NCBI GenBank assembly: GCA_964450835.1
Contig: CAYVEQ010000030.1
Coordinates: forward strand, 1-20,795
Length of the DNA: 20,795 nucleotides
Direction of reading: 5' to 3'
Origin: Caccocola sp964450835
GTDB taxonomy: Bacteria > Synergistota > Synergistia > Synergistales > Synergistaceae
The notes under the pieces were generated by a model. That model saw only the letters and a list, made by a program, of their open reading frames with translations. It had not been told where the DNA came from and ran no database searches. A program made the position numbers and the translations under genes. Below, in pieces: positions 14,527 to 20,795 of this stretch (its first letter is position 1; every line of letters starts with the position of its first letter).

Positions 14527-15857
14527 AAAGATCTGACTCTTATGTCGGTTTTTATGACGTCTGAAATTTTGTTGCAGGCGTGCAGAACGTTGGTGTGATC
14601 GTTCTTGTTGAAGGCCTGCGCTATTTTTTTGAGCCCCAGGCTCGTCTTGTTGCGTGCTATGTACATCGCGACCTGGCGGGCGAGCGCGAGTTCCGCGGTG
14701 CGTTTCTTGGAGAGCAGCTCCTCTATCGTGAAGCCGAAAGTCTCCGCCGTAAGCTGCTGTATCAGCCCGACGGTGACTTCCGTGCCGTGATTGTTCTTCA
14801 TCAGATCTTTGAGCCAGACCGATGCGTTTTCCAGAGTGATGGGCTCGCGGTTTAAGTCCGCGCAGGCCACGATTCTGTTGAGAGAGCCTTCAAGCTCTCT
14901 GATGTTGCTCGGGATATTCTGCGCTATGAACATGATGACCTCTTCCGGAATGTTGCGGTAGCCTTTCATTTCGACCTTTTTCTGAAGAATGGCTATGCGG
15001 GTCTCAAGATCCGGCGGCTGTATGTCGGTGACAAGCCCCCACTCAAAACGCGAGACAAGCCTGTCCTCGATGCCGTGTATGTCTTTCGGCGGCCGGTCCG
15101 AGCTTATTATTATCTGTTTTTTGGCGTCGTGAAGGGCGTTGAAGGTCCAGAAAAACTCCTCCTGCGTCTGCTCTTTGTCCGCGATAAACTGAACGTCGTC
15201 GATCATAAGCACGTCAAGCTCGCGGTAGCGGGCGCGGAACTCCTGAGTGGTGTTGGTGCGTATGGAGTTTATGAGGTCGTTCGTGAATTTTTCTGAGCTG
15301 ACGTAGCGTATCTTTGTTTCCGGATTGGCTTCCTCTATGTGATGGCCGATCGCGTGCATCAGATGAGTCTTGCCGAGGCCGACTTTTCCCCAGATAAAGA
15401 ATGGGTTGTATGTGTTTCCGGGTGATTCGGCCACGGCCAGGCTCGCCGCGTGAGGCAGGCGGTTTGATTTGCCTACGACGAAGGTCGAGAAAACATAATT
15501 GGGATTGAGGCCGTTTTTGCCGGTTGGGATTTTCTGCTGCGGCTTTTCGGCTTTCGGCGTCGCGACGCGGTTTTCCGTTGTTTCCTCTTTTGCGCCGACG
15601 AAGTTTTCCGACACGGAAAAGCGCAGTTCGGAGGCGAAACCCGTCTCCGCGATAAGCTTCTGCATCCTGTCCATGTATCTGTTCCTGATTTGCTCCATCG
15701 CGAAAGGTGTGGCGACGTCTACAAGCAGCACGCCGTTCGCGAGAGAAACAGGCATACAGGTTTGCAGATACATTTCGACCGTCTTGTCCTCTTTTCCTAT
15801 TTTCTCGAGGCAGTATTTATAAAACTCGTTCCATACCAAATCCGCGTCGTTAGCCAT
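14499..15857 (-). CDS. dnaA: Chromosomal replication initiator DnaA, 452 aa
   Basis: DnaA binds DnaA boxes, forms an ATP-bound filament and melts the origin. Domain I (about residues 1-85) is followed by a short linker II near 85-125. The AAA+ domain III has Walker A GKVGLGKT with K163 (usual form GGVGLGKT; the second Gly is Lys here) and Walker B MIDDVQF with D220 and D221. Domain IV ends with a helix-turn-helix reading KNDHTNVLHAC at 418-428. Most DnaA proteins have GRDHTTVLHAC, so the Arg and the second Thr are both Asn here. The ATG at 15855-15857 was chosen for its GGAG site 8 nt ahead; a GTG three codons upstream has none. Boxes on both sides suggest autoregulation. Confidence 0.98.
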   Translation of the reverse strand: MANDADLVWNEFYKYCLEKIGKEDKTVEMYLQTCMPVSLANGVLLVDVATPFAMEQIRNRYMDRMQKLIAETGFASELRFSVSENFVGAKEETTENRVATPKAEKPQQKIPTGKNGLNPNYVFSTFVVGKSNRLPHAASLAVAESPGNTYNPFFIWGKVGLGKTHLMHAIGHHIEEANPETKIRYVSSEKFTNDLINSIRTNTTQEFRARYRELDVLMIDDVQFIADKEQTQEEFFWTFNALHDAKKQIIISSDRPPKDIHGIEDRLVSRFEWGLVTDIQPPDLETRIAILQKKVEMKGYRNIPEEVIMFIAQNIPSNIRELEGSLNRIVACADLNREPITLENASVWLKDLMKNNHGTEVTVGLIQQLTAETFGFTIEELLSKKRTAELALARQVAMYIARNKTSLGLKKIAQAFNKNDHTNVLHACNKISDVIKTDIRVRSFVDNIVNKL

Positions 15858-15904
15858 CAGTGTCACTCCAAAAAATAACAGAAACGAGAAATTTCATAAG
15901 TATG

Positions 15905-15934
15905 ATTTTATCATGAATCCGTTGAAGGCAAGAA
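15905..15934 (-). promoter_or_regulatory. Probable dnaA promoter
   Basis: TGATAAAAT (15905-15913, minus strand) is a TGn extended -10. Possible -35 boxes are TTCTTG (15929-15934, 18-bp spacer) or TTGCCT (15926-15931, 15-bp spacer). The start would lie about 40 nt before the dnaA ATG. Upstream DnaA boxes are 90 or more bp away. Confidence 0.55.
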
Positions 15935-15995
15935 TTTTTTTTATGCCGCAGGGCGCCGCCTTTCAGATTTCGTAATCGTCGCAATTCGCGCTAAA

Positions 15996-16330
15996 TAATA
16001 CACAATAGTTATACACATATCAACATTTTTATTCACAGGGTCTTGTGAAAAATACGCGGATACGGACACCGTGTCGCTTTTCAGCAAAGGCGCAGGAATA
16101 TCTGTAATTCTGACAAAGGCTGATAATATCCTTTTCCCGCGGTATTTTCAGGTAAAGATGAAATCTCGGACGTTATCCCAGATTTGTGGATATATTCGAT
16201 ACAAGAAGTATCGCTGCTCGCGGCCGTTTATACATATATAGAGAGCATCAGCGCGGAAGAGGACGCCTTTTATCAGTCGGGCAGCGGATTTAGCCGCTGT
16301 TTGTGAAGACTCTTAACAAATTGTGTATAA
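15996..16330. promoter_or_regulatory. DnaA-box cluster upstream of dnaA
   Basis: Perfect boxes lie at 16009-16017 (TTATACACA), 16029-16037 (TTATTCACA) and 16322-16330 (TGTGTATAA). One-mismatch boxes lie at 15996-16004, 16044-16052 and 16185-16193. It resembles the upstream half of a two-part origin and may also control dnaA. The 15858-16466 interval otherwise holds the promoter at 15905, small hairpins (for example CGATAC/GTATCG near 16197) and a plus-strand GCGGC-stem with TTTTT near 16351-16375. I see no gene in it. Confidence 0.7.
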
Positions 16331-16430
16331 GCTTCTGTCTCTCTTATCACGGCGGCGGAAAGCAGCCGCTTTTTAATATAAACAGGGTGAATATTGACTG
16401 ACCAAAGCTGATTTACGAAGGCCGAAAAAA

Positions 16431-16451
16431 TTCCCCGGTTTGCCCGGGGAA
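16431..16451 (-). terminator. Rho-independent terminator after the DUF2993-like gene
   Basis: TTCCCCGG (16431-16438) and CCGGGGAA (16444-16451) form an 8-bp stem with a 5-nt loop. On the minus strand it is followed by six T, 16 nt after the stop codon. Confidence 0.82.
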
Positions 16452-16466
16452 AATTTTCGCCTCTTT

Positions 16467-17204
16467 TTATTTCCGCCAGTTCCAGCTTTCGCCTTCGCCG
16501 GCTTTTTGGGGGTTTCCCGACAGCGTGACTTCGGAATTTGTCATTTTTATGTCGCAGAACATTTCAGTATCGCCGGACTCGTTCCAGAACGGTATGTCGC
16601 GGAATGAGAGAAGAGGGTTCACCCTGTCTGTTATCAGCTCCGTTACGGTTTCCGACTGCCGGGAGCCTTCGGTGTAAATCACAGTGTCTTCGAGGTACAC
16701 GCCGTCTTCTTTCAGCCCGAGAACCCCTTCAGCCTCGATGTCCAGGCCAAGAGGCAGGCCAAGCAGCTCCAGCGAGAAGCGGCCCTTGGCCTTGTAGCCT
16801 TCCGGCGTGAAGTCGAATGAAAGTCCGGAAAAGCCCCCCGCGTCGCCGTCGCGGCTTTCAAAGTATCTGTTTATATCTTTTTCCGTGAGAGTTATCTCGC
16901 CTCTGGCGTCTTCGACGCAGTTCATTATTTCGTCGCCGGTTTCGGCGGCTTCAAGCGCCGCGAGGTCAATAGAAGCGTCGAGCTTTATTTTTTTGATTTT
17001 TATCTCGGATATAAGCGCGCCGGAGCATTCGGCCCACAGCTTTCCGCTCTCCGCCACAGTCACGCTTATACTGTCGGGGCACAGCTCTTTTTGAAGGGCA
17101 GCCCCTATTTTGGCCGCGGCATCGGCCCCGGAGGTCCCGGCGCGCGCCTCGCCCGCGATCATCACGGCCGCCGCGGCAATCGTCGCTATTTTTTTATCAA
17201 ACAA
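16467..17204 (-). CDS. Secreted DUF2993/LmeA-like lipid-binding protein, 245 aa
   Basis: The protein begins with a clear Sec signal peptide: Lys-Lys at 4-5, a hydrophobic IATIAAAAVMIAG core, and ARA before a predicted cut near residue 22. The rest looks like the beta-rich DUF2993 (LmeA) fold. It has LTEKDINRYF in the middle, alternating strands such as EGYKAKGRFSLELLGLPLGLDIEAEG split by turns, and NPLLSFRDIPFW near the end, matching the family's NPxldl.dlP. Some family members bind phospholipid (LmeA in mycobacteria); the role here is unknown. Two Cys (mature part) lie early. The TTG at 17202-17204 has an AAAGAGGTG site 7 nt upstream, right at the gap edge. The frame continues past the gap only by chance. 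Promoter lies in the gap. Confidence 0.7.
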   Translation of the reverse strand: MFDKKIATIAAAAVMIAGEARAGTSGADAAAKIGAALQKELCPDSISVTVAESGKLWAECSGALISEIKIKKIKLDASIDLAALEAAETGDEIMNCVEDARGEITLTEKDINRYFESRDGDAGGFSGLSFDFTPEGYKAKGRFSLELLGLPLGLDIEAEGVLGLKEDGVYLEDTVIYTEGSRQSETVTELITDRVNPLLSFRDIPFWNESGDTEMFCDIKMTNSEVTLSGNPQKAGEGESWNWRK

Positions 17205-17221
17205 CGCAAACACCTCTTTAA

Positions 17222-17321
17222 NNNNNNNNNNNNNNNNNNNNNNNNNNNNNNNNNNNNNNNNNNNNNNNNNNNNNNNNNNNNNNNNNNNNNNNNNNNNNNN
17301 NNNNNNNNNNNNNNNNNNNNN
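17222..17321. other. Assembly gap (100 N) upstream of the DUF2993-like gene
   Basis: Exactly 100 N of unknown true length. It removes the promoter region of the minus-strand secreted-protein gene and may hide other short features. Confidence 0.98.
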
Positions 17322-17360
17322 CTTTATTCCCGCGCCTGTGACGCTGACGAGGCAAACAAA

Positions 17361-17436
17361 ATATCCGGCCCGAACCGCCGTCCGCCGGTTCGCGAAGGAC
17401 ACGCGAAAAACAGATGGCCGGACGGCAGCCGGATAT
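17361..17436. repeat. Nested inverted-repeat element, possible structured RNA
   Basis: Outer arms ATATCCGGC (17361-17369) and GCCGGATAT (17428-17436) are exact complements. Inside, GCCGTCCG (17377-17384) pairs with CGGACGGC (17419-17426). Innermost, TTCGCG (17389-17394) pairs with CGCGAA (17402-17407). A competing hairpin, CGAACCG (17371-17377) with CGGTTCG (17386-17392), overlaps both inner stems. It lies between the gap and the dctP promoter. Function unknown. A second simple repeat, GCCGGA-TC-TCCGGC, follows at 17489-17502. Confidence 0.55.
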
Positions 17437-17634
17437 ATTTATGAAACGTCATGGGTGCGATGCCGACAAGAATCGGCGGCGGCGGGACGCCGGATCTCCG
17501 GCAGCCGCGCAGCTCTTTCGTCCCGGCGCGGGGCGCGTCCGAAAAGCGGTTGAAAAAACCGGAATTTAAAACAAGGCGCAAAAATTTACGTCGGATTCTA
17601 AAAGAAGTGGTTGTATTTTTGTCCCCGGCTTCGT

Positions 17635-17663
17635 TTGACAGAAAATAGTTTTTGTTGTATCTT
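17635..17663 (+). promoter_or_regulatory. Promoter of the dctPQM operon
   Basis: TTGACA (17635-17640), an exact 17-bp spacer, then TATCTT (17658-17663). Transcription should start near 17670, leaving a leader of about 120 nt. That leader holds a perfect 10-bp palindrome CTGCCGGCAG (17732-17741) and a short 24-codon frame from 17705 without a good ribosome site. Confidence 0.62.
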
Positions 17664-17792
17664 TGTTCATAAGCCCTAATTATAACAGTGCCGGAACTGT
17701 ATTGATGAGGAGGGTTGTTTATCGGAATGCGCTGCCGGCAGGGGTAGTGTTTTTCAGCAGACCTATGAAACGATACTGAAGGGAGAATTTTA

Positions 17793-18794
17793 ATGAGAAG
17801 ATTTGTACTTATGCTTGCAACAGTGTTTGTTTCCGCGGCTCTTGCGGCGCCAGCGGTCGCCGACCCGTTAGTCTTACGCTTCGCCGGACAGTCTCCGCCG
17901 GAGCATATGTGCACCAAGACAATGGAAAATATGGCGAAGGAAATCAATGAGGGCACTGCCGGACGCATCGAGGTAAAGGTATATCCGGCCGGGCAGCTCG
18001 GAAACTACACCCTCGTTATGGAAGAAATGATGCGCGGCACCATCGACATGGCCTGCCTGAGCGTCGCCACCGACTTCGACCCGCGCCTTGAGATACTTTA
18101 CGCGAACGGATACATCTCCGACTACGCGGGCGCTAAGAAGGCGTTCGACCCCGATTCGTGGCTTCTCAAGAAACTCGACGAGATTCTTTCCCCGCTCGGT
18201 GTCCACCTCCTCGGCGCCTACATCGAAGGCTTCATCGGCATAGCCTCCACGAAGGAACTGATTGAGCCTCTGAACCCGAAGGTTGACAAGGGCGTTCTCT
18301 GCCGCGTCCCGAACATGGTCTCCTACACGACCGGCGCGACGGCAATGGGCCTGCGTCCCATCACCATTCCGTATCCCGACGTTTACCAGTCGATGCAGAC
18401 CGGCGTCTGCGACGCGGCTGACGGCTACCCGACGGCGGCGGCCTACACCATCCTCGGCGACGTCGTGAAGTACTGGTACGCCACCAACTACTCGACGGAA
18501 TTCCTCGGCATGATGGTAAGCGACAAGACATGGCAGAAGATCAGCCCCGAGGACCAGAAGGTAATCCGCGACGTTGCAAGGAAGTACACGCTGCTTTCGA
18601 TAGACAACGCCGAAAACGAGGATAACAAGTACATGAGCCTCATGGAGCAGAAGGGCGTCAAAGTCTTCAAGTACACGGCTGAAGAGCTGAAACCCATCAA
18701 AGAAGCCTGCATGACCAGCTGGGACGAGATAGGCAAAGCCGGAGCCGGCGAAGACCTTATCAAGGAATTCAAGGAGAACCTTGGAAACCTGTAA
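17793..18794 (+). CDS. dctP: TRAP transporter periplasmic binding protein DctP, 333 aa
   Basis: DctP is the extracytoplasmic solute receptor of a TRAP transporter, which imports organic acids using a Na+ gradient. A signal peptide is evident: RR at 2-3, a hydrophobic LMLATVFVSAALAA core, and AVA before a predicted cut after residue 23. The mature part starts with LVLRFAGQSPPEH and KVYPAGQLGN, typical DctP patterns. CRVPNM at about 170-175 holds R171, in the place of the family's carboxylate-binding arginine (usual KIRVP). The Cys before the Arg is unusual. Ligand class is unknown, though a carboxylate is likely. The ATG has an AAGGGAG ribosome site 8 nt upstream. It is the first gene of the operon, with a strong terminator-like hairpin after it. 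Confidence 0.93.
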   Translation: MRRFVLMLATVFVSAALAAPAVADPLVLRFAGQSPPEHMCTKTMENMAKEINEGTAGRIEVKVYPAGQLGNYTLVMEEMMRGTIDMACLSVATDFDPRLEILYANGYISDYAGAKKAFDPDSWLLKKLDEILSPLGVHLLGAYIEGFIGIASTKELIEPLNPKVDKGVLCRVPNMVSYTTGATAMGLRPITIPYPDVYQSMQTGVCDAADGYPTAAAYTILGDVVKYWYATNYSTEFLGMMVSDKTWQKISPEDQKVIRDVARKYTLLSIDNAENEDNKYMSLMEQKGVKVFKYTAEELKPIKEACMTSWDEIGKAGAGEDLIKEFKENLGNL

Positions 18795-18818
18795 GTCTGA
18801 CAAGTAACAAATACTTCT

Positions 18819-18864
18819 GTTAAAAAAGCCTCGGGGAGGATTTTTCTCCCCAGGCTTTTTTAAC
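18819..18864 (+). terminator. Strong terminator or attenuator between dctP and dctQ
   Basis: GTTAAAAAAGCC and GGGGAG on the left pair with CTCCCC and GGCTTTTTTAAC on the right, interrupted only by one mismatched pair, with a 7-nt loop. A run of six T is in the right arm. It likely lets dctP exceed dctQM, with partial read-through. Confidence 0.82.
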
Positions 18865-18891
18865 CTCTTGATGAAAGGAGATCTGTATTTT

Positions 18892-19476
18892 ATGGCAACC
18901 GAAGAAGCAATGGCTGATGGGACGCAGATAGCCGCAGAAGAAGCGCCGGCCATAAGACAACCGAAGTGCTTCTTTGACAAGGTTACGGTAAGCTTTTATT
19001 CGATCGTTTGTTTTGTGATGGCGGTCCTTCTCACCCTGATAATAAGCGCTGCGACGGCATTGCGCTATATTTTTAAAATGGATCTGTACGGATATGAGGA
19101 ATGGGTCAAGATATTCGCTTTCTGGCTTTACTTCATGGGAGCCGGATACGGCGCTTTCGCGGGTACGCACGTTTCAGCCGACCTTGTCCAGTCTTACATG
19201 AAAGACGGGCTTTTCAAAAGGCTTATGCTTGTGGTTAAGTGCGTCATAACGTTCGGCGTCACGCTGCTCTTCACCAAGTACGGCTGGGACTACCTTATGT
19301 TTGGCATCTTCGGACCCGTCGGCACAGGAATAGGCATCCCCCGTTCGGTTGCCTGGCGCATCCCGCTCTGGACAGCCTATATTTCGATATTCATCGGCCT
19401 GGCCTCCATGTCCTATTACTTCCTGTGGGATTTAATCCGGGCGGTGCAGGCTCTCGCGGCAGGAGGTAAGAAATAA
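18892..19476 (+). CDS. dctQ: TRAP transporter small membrane subunit DctQ, 194 aa
   Basis: DctQ is the four-helix membrane subunit that pairs with DctM. Four hydrophobic helices are visible: about 31-54, 69-88, 108-125 and 148-175. FWLYFMGAGYGAF in the second helix matches the family's W.vFlGaa.a pattern, and GTHVSADLV follows as the usual g.Hv..dl. The N-terminal 25 residues are a soluble, acidic tail somewhat longer than average. The ATG at 18892 was chosen for its AAAGGAG site 11 nt before; an upstream ATG at 18871 lacks one. The TAA stop overlaps the DctM ATG by one base (TAATG). Confidence 0.93.
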   Translation: MATEEAMADGTQIAAEEAPAIRQPKCFFDKVTVSFYSIVCFVMAVLLTLIISAATALRYIFKMDLYGYEEWVKIFAFWLYFMGAGYGAFAGTHVSADLVQSYMKDGLFKRLMLVVKCVITFGVTLLFTKYGWDYLMFGIFGPVGTGIGIPRSVAWRIPLWTAYISIFIGLASMSYYFLWDLIRAVQALAAGGKK

Positions 19477-20792
19477 TGATTTATGTTGCTCTGGTTATCC
19501 TTATAGTCTGCCTGATAATAGGCGTTCCGGTTCCCGTCAGCTTCATGTCCTCCTGCGCATGGCTGATTTTCTTCGGCGGCCCCGACATGGGAGGATATCC
19601 CGCGACTCAGCTGCTGCCATACGGGTTCACACAGATGAACTCCGTCTCCCTCATAGCGATAGCGATGTTCATCCTCGCGGGCGGCATCATGGAGCGCGGG
19701 CGTATAGCCGAGAAACTTATTGACCTTGTCGACGTGTTTGTCGGCCACATTAAAGGCGGTCTCGGCATTGTCGGCACAATATCATGCGCGGTGTTCGGCT
19801 CCATCTGCGGCGCCGCCTGCGCCACACTTTCCTGCATCGGCGCCATCATGTTCCCGCGCTTCAAATCCAGCGGCTACCCGATGGGCCACGCGTGCGCGCT
19901 TATGGCGAACGCCTCTCTGCTCGGACTGCTGATTCCGCCTAACGCGACGCTTATCATATTCGCGTGGATAAGCGGCATCTCCGTCCTCTCCTGCTTCCTT
20001 TCGACAATAGGCCCCGGCATCGTCACAACGATACTGCTTTCGGCCATGAACGTCTGGATGCTCCGTGACAACAAGCAGGTCTTCGTCACTACGAAGAGAA
20101 CGACCGCCGAGCGCTGGAAGATGTTCCGCGAGCGCGGGCGCCTTGCCATTCCGGCGCTGTTCATGCCGATAATGGTTCTCGGCGGAATTTACGGCGGAAT
20201 CATGACGACTACGGAAGCATCGGCGCTCGCCGTTCTCTACTGCGTTCCCATAGGACTTTATGTGTACAAGGGAATGAACTGGAGCGATTTCTACCATATC
20301 GTCGTCGAATGCTCGGTGACAACGGGCGTCATCATGGTCATGCTCTATTCCGTCTCGATGCTCTCAAGGCTTTACATCCTTGAGGACCTCCCCGGAAAGG
20401 TGCTTTATCTGTTCTACTCGATATCGAAGAACAAGTGGGTCATTATGTTCATGATCAATGTGTTCCTGGTCCTCATGGGAATGCTTATGGACGACATCAG
20501 CGTCGTCGTTCTTACGACGCCGATACTGCTCCCGATTATAAACGAACTCGGCATCAACCCGGTTCACTACGCGGCCGTTGTCGGAGTCAACACGGCGCTC
20601 GGATGCATAACGCCGCCTGCGGCGCCTGTCCTCTACCTGAGCGGACGAGTGGGGGGCGCGTCCATCAACGAGATAATGAAACCGGCCCTTATCTTCATGA
20701 CTGCCTGCTGGATTCCGGTTCTTCTCATTACGGCGTACATTCCGAAGCTCGTTCTGTTTATGCCGCACATTATCCTCGGTGTGCCGTGGTAA
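19476..20792 (+). CDS. dctM: TRAP transporter large membrane subunit DctM, 438 aa
   Basis: DctM is the large transport subunit, a member of the ion-transporter superfamily with about twelve helices, that moves solute with Na+. The family's signature patterns are seen: GVPVPVSFMSS at the start, ILAGGIMERGRIAEKLIDLVDVFVGHIKGGLG near residues 68-97, FGSICGAACATLSCIGAIMFP next, and LIPPNATLIIFAWISG. In the second half, GGIYGGIMTTTEASALAVLY and GMLMDDISVVVLTTPILLPI are textbook matches, and NTALGCITPPAAPVLYLSG closes the Na+/solute region. Length is normal and the C terminus is complete. AGGAGGT precedes the ATG by 8 nt inside dctQ. Three bases follow the stop before the window ends. Confidence 0.97.
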   Translation: MIYVALVILIVCLIIGVPVPVSFMSSCAWLIFFGGPDMGGYPATQLLPYGFTQMNSVSLIAIAMFILAGGIMERGRIAEKLIDLVDVFVGHIKGGLGIVGTISCAVFGSICGAACATLSCIGAIMFPRFKSSGYPMGHACALMANASLLGLLIPPNATLIIFAWISGISVLSCFLSTIGPGIVTTILLSAMNVWMLRDNKQVFVTTKRTTAERWKMFRERGRLAIPALFMPIMVLGGIYGGIMTTTEASALAVLYCVPIGLYVYKGMNWSDFYHIVVECSVTTGVIMVMLYSVSMLSRLYILEDLPGKVLYLFYSISKNKWVIMFMINVFLVLMGMLMDDISVVVLTTPILLPIINELGINPVHYAAVVGVNTALGCITPPAAPVLYLSGRVGGASINEIMKPALIFMTACWIPVLLITAYIPKLVLFMPHIILGVPW

Positions 20793-20795
20793 GTC

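Noticed and set aside
17205..17402. Extension of the DUF2993-like protein across the N gap
   Set aside because: The frame is continuous only because of the N run; the signal peptide starts at the TTG after the gap, with a ribosome site before it.
17324..17968. Minus-strand frame of 214 codons over the dctP promoter
   Set aside because: It crosses the nested inverted repeat, the promoter and the dctP signal peptide in antisense; composition is not protein-like.
17874..18980. Long minus-strand frame of 368 codons
   Set aside because: It runs antisense through dctP, the terminator and dctQ; there is no ribosome site and no recognisable motif.
1..20795. CRISPR arrays, tRNA or rRNA genes, insertion sequences, prophage or defence genes
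   Set aside because: No regular direct repeats, tRNA-like T-loop motifs, transposase or phage motifs were found by reading the sequence. The gaps could hide small features.

Overview
The window reads as a stretch of bacterial chromosome around the replication origin, roughly 55-60% GC by eye, with three 100-N assembly gaps (8605-8704, 12913-13012, 17222-17321). Gene content suggests an anaerobic, Gram-negative-type bacterium: a class II superoxide reductase, a Na+-pumping decarboxylase beta subunit, a complete DctPQM TRAP transporter and an LpxB-like glycosyltransferase. A member of the Synergistota (Synergistes/Cloacibacillus-like) would fit, but that placement is inference from gene content and style, not a computed result.

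Left part (1-5270): an EamA-type exporter on the minus strand faces away from a lone decarboxylase beta subunit on the plus strand. A 545-bp non-coding interval follows. It holds a strong minus-strand promoter aimed at a perfect 14-bp hairpin, so a short uncharacterised transcript is likely there. Then come gyrB and a small RemB-like gene, read on the minus strand from one extended -10 promoter.

Middle (5271-9700): an LpxB-related glycosyltransferase on the plus strand converges with a class V aminotransferase on the minus strand at a 13-bp bidirectional terminator. Next are the rpsU-yqeY pair with a near-consensus promoter, an N gap, a non-coding stretch with a DnaA-box cluster, and the superoxide reductase gene.

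Replication block (9790-16450, all minus strand): dnaA, dnaN, recF (interrupted by a gap), mnmG and dciA, in transcription order. DnaA boxes lie on both sides of dnaA. The dnaA-dnaN spacer shows a complete unwinding module of tandem DnaA boxes, a GC spacer, DnaA-trios and an AT-rich element. This is the best supported origin in the window.

Right part (16467-20792): a secreted DUF2993/LmeA-like protein on the minus strand, a second gap with an elaborate inverted-repeat element beside it, then dctP, dctQ and dctM on the plus strand. A strong hairpin after dctP probably sets a higher level for the binding protein than for the membrane subunits.

I saw no CRISPR array, rRNA, tRNA, insertion sequence, prophage or defence island. 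This is mostly core genome. The points worth a second look are regulatory and origin structures, not a new gene system.
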